Positions 1 through 6,451 of a stretch of DNA of 6,451 nt are shown here, in pieces. The notes under the pieces were generated by a model. It ran no database searches and was not told the DNA's origin. It saw nothing but the letters and a program-made list of their open reading frames with translations. The position numbers and the translations under genes are program-made. How positions within the stretch are numbered: position 1 is the first letter of the stretch; every line of letters starts with the position of its first letter. The DNA comes from an uncultured Fastidiosipila sp. GTDB lineage: Bacteria; Bacillota; Clostridia; Saccharofermentanales; Fastidiosipilaceae. The stretch spans positions 1 to 6,451 of the forward strand of contig CALLQJ010000177.1 of NCBI GenBank assembly GCA_938014865.1. The letters run 5' to 3'.

Positions 1-511
1 AACCTCCGCCTGTACCGTGCCAAATACTTTCCATTTCCCCGAGCAATTGACCGCTTTTAAGATCAATTTCCGCAAGGCATATCATTTCCTTTCCGGCTTC
101 ATTGCTTTCATTTGTTAAGTAGTAGGATCTTCCGTCTTCAAAATAGAGTGAAGGATCAATGCCGCCTGCGTCAATCCACAAGGGTTCGGACCAGCCCTTT
201 TCAGGATCATCTGTGCGGATGATAAAATTTCCCTGTTCCTGTACATTAGCCGTAACATAATATTGATCATCATGGTGAAAGATTGTAGCTGCCCATACCC
301 CGCCGGAGTCACTTGCAGCACTCAGATCAATATCCTCGATGCCATCCAAACAGTTTCCGATCTGCTCCCAATTCAGAAGATCCCGGCTGTGAAATAAGGA
401 AATACCGGGTGCGTATTCAAATGTGGAGCTTACCGTATAGTAATCTTCGCCGACTCGGCAGATCGACGGATCCGGATGAAAACCTCTTATAACAGGATTC
501 TGATAGCGCAT
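1..511 (-). CDS. Glycoside hydrolase family 43 enzyme (beta-xylosidase / alpha-L-arabinofuranosidase type), N-terminal part, cut by window edge
   Basis: The reading frame opens with ATG at 511 and stays open for 170 codons to the window edge, so the C-terminal part is missing. The start is supported by a ribosome binding site (AGAAGGAG, 521-528) 9 bases upstream. The protein begins NPVIRGFHPDPSI, the typical first blade of the GH43 five-bladed beta-propeller, and D14 in HPDPS is the expected catalytic general base. It continues with FEYAPGISLFHSRDLLNW, GGVWAATIFHHDDQYYV (about 70-86) and GGIDPSLYFEDG, where D119 is the expected pKa-modulating aspartate. The visible part ends at WHGTGGG, just before where family members carry the EGPH motif with the general acid. 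There is no signal peptide, so it should act in the cytoplasm on imported oligosaccharide. It lies 25 bases after the AraC-family regulator and is probably co-transcribed with it. Family assignment is firm. The choice between xylosidase, arabinofuranosidase and other GH43 activities is open. Confidence 0.9.
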   Translation of the reverse strand, partial: MRYQNPVIRGFHPDPSICRVGEDYYTVSSTFEYAPGISLFHSRDLLNWEQIGNCLDGIEDIDLSAASDSGGVWAATIFHHDDQYYVTANVQEQGNFIIRTDDPEKGWSEPLWIDAGGIDPSLYFEDGRSYYLTNESNEAGKEMICLAEIDLKSGQLLGEMESIWHGTGGG

Positions 512-536
512 AGACAAACTCTCCTTCTTTATATCT

Positions 537-2765
537 TTAATCCTCTTCGTTTTCATCCCGCTTTTTGTAACGTTTTTTATATTGTCCCGGTGTCATAGCG
601 GTATAAGCTTTAAATCTGCGAATAAAGACGCGTGAATCGCTGTAGCCGACGAAATCCGCCGCTTCTTTTACCAGGTAGTCTTTTTCCAGCAGAAGTTCTT
701 TCGCTTTTTCCATTTTCAGCATCGTGAGATAATCGGAGGGGCTCAGATCCGTGCTTTCCTTAAATGTGACAGCCAGTGATGCCCCGCTTATTTCAAGGGC
801 ATCTGCCAGCGCGCCGATCGTAAAGTCGGGATCCGTATAATGCTCCTTCATCAGATCGATGGCTTCATTGATGAGACCTTCGTCTTTATCTTCATGTTTT
901 AATGGCGTCTGCATTAAGCGCTGACTGACTTCCGTCAATATGTTTTTGAAATCATCTATAGTATGACATTGTGTAAGGGCAAAAACATTGCAGGCATTAT
1001 TGTAATTATTAATTTGCTCCGGCCATTCAGACATCAGCATTCTGATAATATCGTTTGACAAAAGCCTGAAGGTTAAAAGAGACTGGCCGCTTGATCTCAG
1101 TTTCTCACAAATCTCCCCGATGACTTTTTCATTTTCTTTTATCGAACGCCTTCTTATTGAATTCCTCAATCGCCGCAGATAATTTTCGGAAATGATGAAC
1201 TGAGGTTCTTGCATGACGGCCTCATTAAAATAAATAATTTGACTGTTATCGTGCATTAATCTCGAATTGAAGGCAGCATCTGCTTCTAAATAGGCTTTAT
1301 CCGCATTCATGACATTATCGTGTATATTACCGGCAGACATAATAAAATGTTCACAGTAATTATTTCCGACGCTGAAGAGATACTCCAAGGTCTTTCGGAG
1401 CAAAGACTTATCATCTCCGAAGAGCACAAACAAACTCTGATTATTATTGATTAAATGGATTCCGTATCCGTCAATTCCGATTTGACTGCGTATAGCATCT
1501 AATAATAATTCATTGCATGTGCTTTGCTTTTTACTCTCATAGCAAGCCGTTATAGCAATAAGAAAAAAAGGCTTATTGATCTCTAAGTCGACCTGCGCTG
1601 CTGCACGCAGCATTTCTTCACGGCTTGTGTAATCAACAGCAATTAGTTTTCTTATAAACTGTGTGCGGTAATAGAGAAGTTTTTGCTCCGAGCTTTCTTC
1701 CCGGTCTTCAATAAGATTACGCACTCCTAATCTGAGCTGCTCAAGATCATACGATTCCTCAGCTCCGAGCAGTGTGCCGATATCTTTCACACGATCGCTT
1801 AAACTTTTAGCAAGCAGCCAAAAGACAATCGAAGTAGGTATACTGCTGAGCGCTAAAACTAAAAATATTCTTCCCTGATTCGCCAGAATTTTATTTTCAA
1901 ACAAGTCATAAGACTGAATGGTGCAGTATTTTATTCCGCTCTCCCCTTCATGCCAGGAGGCTAAATAATTTTTATTTTCATGGGTAATTTCTTCTTGGAT
2001 GATCGTATCAGGAGTTTCGTATTTCGAAAACACAGTCATATCAGGCACAAAATCCGCCGGTCCTCTTTTTAAAATCAATCGGTCTTCATAAAAAAGATAG
2101 GTGCTGCGATTATCTTCTGTAACTGTTTTAAAAAGTTCATCATAATAGCGATTGCCCACTATGAAAATAATACTGCTGTTTCTTTTTGGTTCCATCGGCA
2201 GGATAAAAACAAGAACCGAATCAAATAATTCCTTAGATCTGTCCAGCAGCAAACCCTTTGCCGCTTGTTCAGGCAAAATATAAAAGCCCGGTTCTTCTCC
2301 CAGGATAACTTCCTTTAATTGTTTCGGAGTAGTATTTTCTAAAACTAAACCTTTGTCTAAAAACATTGCTAAAGACATAGAGGTACTTGGGTTATACAGA
2401 TAGGTATTCGGATGGTAGAAAAAATAGATATCTTTAAAAAACGGACTGACGGAAACATATTGCTTAAGACTGTCTTTTAAATCAAAACTCTTTTGAGGCT
2501 GTTCATCCAGATAAAATTCAACTTTATTTTCCGCCAGACTCATCTGGCTCATGATATCCGTCAAGACCTGCATATTATTTTCATGTTGTGTAGTGATTGA
2601 GAAAAGATAATCTTTATTGGACTGTTCAAAATCTTTCTCCATGGTCCGGTAAAAAAACATGTAAAGATACGTTCCCATCAGCAAGAATACAAATAAAAAA
2701 AGCACGCTGAACGAAACGATATACAACCATAAGCTTTTACTTTTTAAGCTGTCGGATAATTTCAC
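537..2765 (-). CDS. Membrane-anchored AraC-family transcriptional regulator with extracellular sensor region (YesS/YtdP-like)
   Basis: This is a one-component sensor-regulator of about 742 residues, close to Bacillus YesS and YtdP in length and layout. Numbering from the upstream TTG at 2810 (757 residues), transmembrane helix 1 is about 27-54, an extracellular region resembling a Cache-type sensor is 55-312, and transmembrane helix 2 is about 313-334. A cytoplasmic middle region follows (about 375-535) with the YesN-like pattern SAGNIHDNVMNADKAYLEA. The AraC DNA-binding domain is about 645-750: a first helix-turn-helix around FTIGALADALEISGASLA and a second in VKEAADFVGYSDSRVFIRRF, ending MTPGQYKKRYKK. 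The usual Gly before MTPGQY is Ala here. I prefer the GTG start at 2765, which has GAAAGG 9 bases upstream. The TTG at 2810 has no well-spaced binding site, and an in-frame TGA lies just upstream of it. It follows the transporter terminator and precedes the GH43 gene. It probably senses the transported sugar or its binding protein and activates the locus; the ligand is unknown. Confidence 0.93.
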   Translation of the reverse strand: MKLSDSLKSKSLWLYIVSFSVLFLFVFLLMGTYLYMFFYRTMEKDFEQSNKDYLFSITTQHENNMQVLTDIMSQMSLAENKVEFYLDEQPQKSFDLKDSLKQYVSVSPFFKDIYFFYHPNTYLYNPSTSMSLAMFLDKGLVLENTTPKQLKEVILGEEPGFYILPEQAAKGLLLDRSKELFDSVLVFILPMEPKRNSSIIFIVGNRYYDELFKTVTEDNRSTYLFYEDRLILKRGPADFVPDMTVFSKYETPDTIIQEEITHENKNYLASWHEGESGIKYCTIQSYDLFENKILANQGRIFLVLALSSIPTSIVFWLLAKSLSDRVKDIGTLLGAEESYDLEQLRLGVRNLIEDREESSEQKLLYYRTQFIRKLIAVDYTSREEMLRAAAQVDLEINKPFFLIAITACYESKKQSTCNELLLDAIRSQIGIDGYGIHLINNNQSLFVLFGDDKSLLRKTLEYLFSVGNNYCEHFIMSAGNIHDNVMNADKAYLEADAAFNSRLMHDNSQIIYFNEAVMQEPQFIISENYLRRLRNSIRRRSIKENEKVIGEICEKLRSSGQSLLTFRLLSNDIIRMLMSEWPEQINNYNNACNVFALTQCHTIDDFKNILTEVSQRLMQTPLKHEDKDEGLINEAIDLMKEHYTDPDFTIGALADALEISGASLAVTFKESTDLSPSDYLTMLKMEKAKELLLEKDYLVKEAADFVGYSDSRVFIRRFKAYTAMTPGQYKKRYKKRDENEED

Positions 2766-2774
2766 TCGATTCTG

Positions 2775-2780
2775 CCTTTC
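2775..2780 (-). promoter_or_regulatory. Ribosome binding site favouring the GTG start of the AraC-family regulator
   Basis: GAAAGG on the minus strand sits 9 bases before the GTG at 2765-2763. The upstream TTG at 2810-2808 is preceded by TGAAAAGTA, which offers only a poor site with too little spacing. Starting at the GTG leaves about 10 residues before the first membrane helix, an arrangement common in this family. The match is moderate. Confidence 0.5.
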
Positions 2781-2822
2781 GAATTTTTTCTCAACTCGCC
2801 ATATCTTCAATACTTTTCAGCT

Positions 2823-2851
2823 ATTAATTTAACATGTTTTACTTCTTACAA
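2823..2851 (-). promoter_or_regulatory. Candidate sigma-A promoter for the regulator-GH43 unit
   Basis: On the minus strand TTGTAA (2851-2846) and ATTAAT (2828-2823) are separated by 17 bases. Each matches 4 of 6 consensus positions (TTGACA and TATAAT). The position, just after the transporter terminator and partly overlapping its T-tract, fits a promoter for the regulator. A start of transcription near 2816 would leave only about 6 bases before the TTG codon but about 50 before the GTG, which agrees with the GTG start. In AT-rich sequence such matches occur by chance, so this is tentative. Confidence 0.3.
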
Positions 2852-2883
2852 AAAGCAAGGGCTCCGGCCTGTAACCGGAGCCC
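2850..2883 (-). terminator. Intrinsic terminator after the sugar-binding lipoprotein gene
   Basis: On the minus strand GGGCTCCGG (2883-2875) and CCGGAGCCC (2867-2859) form a perfect 9-base-pair GC-rich stem with a 7-base loop. It is followed by TTGCTTTTT, a T-rich tract broken by GC. It begins 10 bases after the lipoprotein stop codon. There is no T-tract on the plus-strand side, so it acts on minus-strand transcription. It should end, or partly attenuate, the permease-permease-lipoprotein transcript before the regulator gene; the imperfect tract leaves room for read-through. Confidence 0.85.
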
Positions 2884-2893
2884 GGGCAAAGCC

Positions 2894-4540
2894 TCAGTCT
2901 AAATCCATTTTGTCAATGGCCTTCTGATATGTATTCACATACTCTTCTACGTTCATGTCTTCAAACATCTTCACGAAAGCATTCCAGTCATCATCCGAAA
3001 TACCATCGGTTATGAAAGTGGCCATATTTTCTTGTACCGCACTGTTAATATCTGTTTCAATAAGCGCACAGTCATTTCTTTCCTCAGAAGTTAAAGGCGC
3101 CATATTAAAGTAATCATTTGAATACTTCTGGATATATCCCGCTTCCTCATAACGTTTCCCGTACTCTGTCTTTTCAATACGCTGAGGTGACATATTAAAC
3201 ACTTCTGAAATATACTCACCCGGTGCAAAAAACATCGTATTGCAGTCTAAAAAGTCTTTGGTTCCTGTAACATTGGTTTGAATAACATTAATTTTGCCGT
3301 TCTCATCATCATATTCCCAGCCGGAACCTTTCGGACCGTGATACAGAGAATACATGGTTTCAGTCTCAAGCAAAGAATCAAGCCAGCGCAGGCTTTCGGG
3401 CACATGTTCGTTTGTTTTTGTTAAAAATGCGCCGTTGCTTGCAAGTTCCAAAAGCCGCGGGAACTTAGGCTCGACACCTTCAGGAGATGCAGGCATAAAG
3501 AGTACACTGTCCTTGCCGACACCGTCATCAAAGCCCATCGCCAAAAGCCTCCAAGCCGTAAAGAAACCAATATTTCCTTCTGCCAGTTTGGATTCTACAA
3601 TATTACTGTCTTGCGATAAGATTTCCGGATCAACAAGTTCTTCTTCATAAAGCGTGTGTACCCACTCCAGGCAATCTCTGAACCCTTTTTGCGTCGGTGT
3701 AAATTGTACGGTTTTATCGTCGTCCAGATAAATCCATAAACTCGGTGAAGCGGGAATTCCGAACATGGGCATCATCCTTCTTACACCATAACCCCACTCA
3801 TCTAAAAGCATTTCAACGGGGATTTCATCTTGCTCACCGTTCTGATTGGGATCTTCTGTCTTAAAAGCCCTCAGAACATCCGTTAATTCATCGATGGTTT
3901 CCGGCATATCCAAATTCAAATTGTCCAGCCAGGTTTCATTAATGAATAAATGAATCTCTGTATTAATATTTTGTCCGACAAGATATCCCACTGAATATTT
4001 TTTGCCGTCTGACGCTTTCAGACTGACCGTGGGGTCTGACTCTTCTGCATTGATTCTTTCCGTGTAATTAGGCATATACTTTTCTGTCAAGCCATCCAGC
4101 GGAATTAAGAGTTCCTGCGTCACCCCGTATTCTTCTACATTTACACTGGTATTATTAGACATTAAGATATCGGGGTAGTCACCGGAAGCGAACATTAAAT
4201 TAACTTTTGTTTCCCAATCACTTCCTTTAATCATGTCCCAATTAACGTGAATATTCGTTTTTTCTTCCTGCTCTTGGATCAATTCCATGTCATTCGGCTC
4301 CAGAAGCGAATCCACATCCCGGATACCGAGCATAACGTCCAAGGTAATTTTTTCGTCGACTATCGGAAGACCTTCTTCATTAAAATTGCTTTCATTTTGA
4401 TCATCGGACTGATTTTCAACGTTTTCTTGTTCTGTTTTCTTCTCTTTGTTCTCTGACTCACCGGACGATGAGGAATTGCAGGCAGCCATAGGCATTATGA
4501 GCACCGCAGCTGCGAGCAAAGCACTTAGTAACTTTTTCAT
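2894..4540 (-). CDS. Extracellular sugar-binding lipoprotein of an ABC transporter (LipO/LplA/YtcQ-like)
   Basis: This 548-residue protein is the substrate-capture subunit of a CUT1-type sugar importer. The start is clear: ATG at 4540 with AGGAGGT (4552-4546) 5 bases upstream. Residues 1-20 form a lipoprotein signal peptide (MKKLLSALLAAAVLIMPMAA) and C21 would be lipid-modified. The lipobox MAAC has Met where Leu is usual. A flexible Ser/Glu/Asn-rich linker follows (22-57), then the binding fold. Family signatures include FASGDYPDI (117-125), LFINETWLDNLNLDMPETIDEL (198-219) and AFKTEDPNQNGEQDEIP (225-241). The acidic DPNQNGEQDE loop resembles a calcium-binding loop. The C-terminal stretch FITDGISDDDWNAFVKMFE (509-527) is also typical, and the length is normal for the large LipO-like group. 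It lies 27 bases after the second permease gene and is followed by a terminator. The ligand, probably an oligosaccharide given the GH43 neighbour, cannot be read from the sequence. Confidence 0.94.
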   Translation of the reverse strand: MKKLLSALLAAAVLIMPMAACNSSSSGESENKEKKTEQENVENQSDDQNESNFNEEGLPIVDEKITLDVMLGIRDVDSLLEPNDMELIQEQEEKTNIHVNWDMIKGSDWETKVNLMFASGDYPDILMSNNTSVNVEEYGVTQELLIPLDGLTEKYMPNYTERINAEESDPTVSLKASDGKKYSVGYLVGQNINTEIHLFINETWLDNLNLDMPETIDELTDVLRAFKTEDPNQNGEQDEIPVEMLLDEWGYGVRRMMPMFGIPASPSLWIYLDDDKTVQFTPTQKGFRDCLEWVHTLYEEELVDPEILSQDSNIVESKLAEGNIGFFTAWRLLAMGFDDGVGKDSVLFMPASPEGVEPKFPRLLELASNGAFLTKTNEHVPESLRWLDSLLETETMYSLYHGPKGSGWEYDDENGKINVIQTNVTGTKDFLDCNTMFFAPGEYISEVFNMSPQRIEKTEYGKRYEEAGYIQKYSNDYFNMAPLTSEERNDCALIETDINSAVQENMATFITDGISDDDWNAFVKMFEDMNVEEYVNTYQKAIDKMDLD

Positions 4541-4567
4541 TTTTTACCTCCTAAAATGAATATTTAA

Positions 4568-5497
4568 TTAACCTTTGAGTGATCCGATCATGACACCTTT
4601 CTCAAAGTAGTTTTGCAAAAAAACATATAAAATAACGACCGGAACGGTTGAAATAACAATAATCGAATATTTGGCTACATTGGCTGTTTTTACGGCTTCT
4701 GCAATGGTTTCGGCATCTTCCGCCATACTCACCATGTAGTCACTGGACTTATCGATCTGCAAGGTCGCCAGTATTTCACGCAGCACTGTCTGCAGCGGAA
4801 GCAATTTGCGGTCTCTTAGGTAGACCAGTCCGGTAAAGTAATCATTCCATTTTCCGACACCGTAATACACGGTCAGTACTGCAATAATTGTTTTACTTAA
4901 AGGAACAACACAGCGGAAAAAATAATCAAAATGACTGGCCCCGTCTAAAACGGCCGCTTCGTATAAATCTTCCGGAATACTCGTTTGGATAAAAGTCCGG
5001 GTAACCATTAAATTCCAGACACTCACGCATCCCATAAGAATAATAATCAAACGCGTATTATATAAGCCTAAATCCTGCATCGTGAGAAAAGTAGGAATAA
5101 GACCGCCGCCGAAGAACATAGTAAAAATAAAAATAAAATTAAAGAACGCTTTGCCCGGAAATTTGGGGCGGGATAAAGGATAGGCAGCGGCAAGCGTGAC
5201 AGCGATGCTCAAAATTACACTGCTGACCGTATAAAAAATCGAGTTTCCGTAGGAGTTTATTAATTCCTTATAGTTAAATACTGCCTTATAGCCGCGCAGG
5301 GAAAAATTAACCGGCCGCCAAATGACCTCACCTCTGACAAGTGCATCAGGATCCGAAACAGAAGCAATAATCACCAGATACAACGGATAAAGGATTACAA
5401 ACATCACAATAATCCAAAAGACAGAATTAAAAATATAAAATGCTTTATTGCTTGAACTTAATTTTTGTTTGTTTTTCTTCTTTTTCTTTGCACTCAT
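4568..5497 (-). CDS. ABC sugar transporter permease, LplC/YtcP (MalG-like) type
   Basis: This integral membrane protein of 309 residues is the second permease of the sugar importer. It has a lysine-rich N-terminal tail (MSAKKKKKNKQKLSSS) and about six membrane helices, near 24-46, 84-107, 118-140, 149-169, 202-219 and 276-296. The EAA loop that contacts the ATPase is seen in DLYEAAVLDGASHFDYFFRC (E180, A181, A182, D185, G186). The C-terminus QNYFEKGVMIGSLKG is a hallmark of this permease group. I place the start at ATG 5497 because AGGAGG (5509-5504) lies 6 bases before it. The ATG at 5503 directly abuts that site and has no spacing. The gene begins 24 bases after the first permease ends and stops 27 bases before the lipoprotein starts, so all three are probably co-transcribed and translated as one importer. 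Confidence 0.95.
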   Translation of the reverse strand: MSAKKKKKNKQKLSSSNKAFYIFNSVFWIIVMFVILYPLYLVIIASVSDPDALVRGEVIWRPVNFSLRGYKAVFNYKELINSYGNSIFYTVSSVILSIAVTLAAAYPLSRPKFPGKAFFNFIFIFTMFFGGGLIPTFLTMQDLGLYNTRLIIILMGCVSVWNLMVTRTFIQTSIPEDLYEAAVLDGASHFDYFFRCVVPLSKTIIAVLTVYYGVGKWNDYFTGLVYLRDRKLLPLQTVLREILATLQIDKSSDYMVSMAEDAETIAEAVKTANVAKYSIIVISTVPVVILYVFLQNYFEKGVMIGSLKG

Positions 5498-5503
5498 ACT
5501 CAT

Positions 5504-5509
5504 CCTCCT
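5504..5509 (-). promoter_or_regulatory. Ribosome binding site fixing the start of the second permease
   Basis: A perfect AGGAGG on the minus strand is followed directly by ATGAGTATG. The first ATG (5503) has zero spacing from the site and the second (5497) has 6 bases, so the second should be used. The difference is two residues. Confidence 0.8.
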
Positions 5510-5521
5510 ATGTCTTCCGGA

Positions 5522-6451
5522 TCAGAAAATCCCGATATCGCTAACTTTCTTTGAAATTTTGTTGACTGAAATAATCAGAATAAAATTGATGATATTTACG
5601 AACAAACCAATTGCCGCCGTGTAAGAAAATTGCCCGGAACCTAAACCGACATTGTAGACATAGACACCGATAATATCGGATTTCGGTACATTCCCCGCCG
5701 TCTGTAACACTAAGGCCTTATTCGTATTGCTGTTCAGGAGCTTGCCGCAGTCTAAAATAAATACCATCGTGGCAACAGGAATGAGACTCGGCAAATCAAT
5801 ATGCCGAATTTTTTGCCATATATTTGCGCCGTCAATTTCAGCGGCTTCATAAAGTTCCGGATTCACGCCCGAAAGTGAGGCTATATATAGAATGGTTCCC
5901 CAGCCTGCCCCCTGCCAAACGCCCGACGCAATATAAATCGTGCGGAAGGCATCCGGATCAGACATATAATCAACTGCCTTTTTACCGAGAGATTCTCTCA
6001 AAACATTAAATATTCCGCTGCTGGGGGATAAGAAAATATAAAGCATTCCGGCCAGAACGACAGTAGAAATAAAATAAGGAACATATATTGTTGTCTGTAT
6101 AAAGCGTTTTCGGCCGGGACTTCTGACTTGGTTTAAGAGAATTGCCAGAATGAGAGGCAGCGGAAATCCCCACAGCATAGAATAAATGTTCAGCAAAAAT
6201 GTATTGCTCAGAAGCCTTTTAAAATAATAGGCATTAAAAAAGGTTTTAAAATGTTTAAATCCGACCCATGCACTGCCTGAGATTCCGTCTACTGCTTTAT
6301 AATCTTTAAACGCTATCTGTATCCCGTATATGGGAAGATAATGGAAAACAATAAAATAAATAACTGCAGGCAAAATTAAAACATATAATTGCCAATAGGC
6401 TTTAAAAGCATTTTTAAAGGATTTTCTCTTTCGAGATGAAGATAGTTTTTG
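5522..6451 (-). CDS. ABC sugar transporter permease, LplB (MalF-like) type, start codon just outside window
   Basis: The frame is open from the window edge (first visible residues QKLSSSRKRKSFKNAFKAYW) to TGA at 5524-5522, giving 309 visible residues. LplB-type permeases are about 300-320 residues, so only a few N-terminal residues should be missing. A TTG at 6373 is not the start, since the frame continues upstream with a basic tail and the first membrane helix. Visible features are LPAVIYFIVFHYLPIYGIQIAFKDY (helix 1, about 22-50), several further helices, the sequence GVWQGAGWGTILYIASLSGV (177-196), and the EAA loop ELYEAAEIDGANIWQKIRHIDLP (199-221; E202, D207, G208). The tail YVYNVGLGSGQFSYTAAIGLF (264-284) is typical of the family. 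It pairs with the downstream LplC-type permease to form the membrane channel of a CUT1 importer. The promoter and any operator for this unit lie beyond the window. Confidence 0.94.
   Translation of the reverse strand, partial: QKLSSSRKRKSFKNAFKAYWQLYVLILPAVIYFIVFHYLPIYGIQIAFKDYKAVDGISGSAWVGFKHFKTFFNAYYFKRLLSNTFLLNIYSMLWGFPLPLILAILLNQVRSPGRKRFIQTTIYVPYFISTVVLAGMLYIFLSPSSGIFNVLRESLGKKAVDYMSDPDAFRTIYIASGVWQGAGWGTILYIASLSGVNPELYEAAEIDGANIWQKIRHIDLPSLIPVATMVFILDCGKLLNSNTNKALVLQTAGNVPKSDIIGVYVYNVGLGSGQFSYTAAIGLFVNIINFILIISVNKISKKVSDIGIF

Noticed and set aside
115..321. Open frame of 68 codons on the minus strand
   Set aside because: It overlaps the GH43 gene in another frame, and the GH43 frame carries clear family motifs.
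2835..2850. Possible CcpA (cre) operator, TGTAAGAAGTAAAACA on the minus strand
   Set aside because: It has the outer TGTAA/ACA-like ends but lacks the central CG and the dyad symmetry expected of cre.
3354..3650. Plus-strand open frame of 98 codons
   Set aside because: It lies wholly inside the lipoprotein gene on the opposite strand; its Ser-rich product shows no recognisable domain.
4247..4456. Plus-strand open frame of 69 codons with a hydrophobic, Phe-rich end
   Set aside because: The apparent membrane segment is the antisense of the Glu/Lys/Asn-rich linker codons of the lipoprotein, a common artefact.
5824..6009. Plus-strand open frame of 61 codons
   Set aside because: It is antisense to the first permease's EAA-loop region, with no domain and no support as a gene.
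6371..6373. TTG as start of the first permease
   Set aside because: The same frame continues upstream to the window edge with a typical basic tail and the beginning of helix 1, so the gene is cut by the window and does not start there.

Overview
The window is a carbohydrate-uptake locus with all five genes on the minus strand, so transcription runs from high to low coordinates. Low-to-moderate GC, strong AGGAGG-type ribosome binding sites, a lipoprotein-type solute-binding protein and LplB/LplC/YesS-like families point to a Bacillota (Firmicutes) genome. A clostridial or Paenibacillus-like saccharolytic lineage fits best, but genus cannot be read from this sequence.

In transcription order, 6451 to 5522 is an LplB-type ABC sugar permease whose first few codons lie outside the window. 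At 5497-4568 is the partner LplC/YtcP-type permease, and at 4540-2894 a large extracellular sugar-binding lipoprotein. These three genes are separated by only 24-27 bases and look like one transcript, which ends at an intrinsic terminator at about 2850-2883. After it come a membrane-anchored AraC-family regulator of the YesS/YtdP type (2765-537, with a possible TTG extension to 2810) and the N-terminal 170 residues of a cytoplasmic glycoside hydrolase family 43 enzyme (511 to the window edge). The last two are 25 bases apart and probably form a second transcription unit with a weak candidate promoter at 2823-2851.

The likely logic is that the lipoprotein captures an oligosaccharide outside the cell and the two permeases carry it across the membrane. 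They would be powered by an ATPase that is not encoded here, probably a shared MsmX-type protein. The GH43 enzyme would then hydrolyse the sugar in the cytoplasm, and the regulator, with an extracellular sensor region and an intracellular AraC DNA-binding domain, would switch the locus on. GH43 suggests a xylan- or arabinan-derived oligosaccharide, but the substrate is inferred.

No stretch over 300 bases lacks a gene. I saw no RNA gene, mobile element, CRISPR array or long repeat. The locus is a recognisable glycan-utilisation type; I found no strong sign of an undescribed system. The points worth a second look are the missing ATPase, the terminator that splits transporter from regulator, the one-component sensor-regulator, and start-site corrections.
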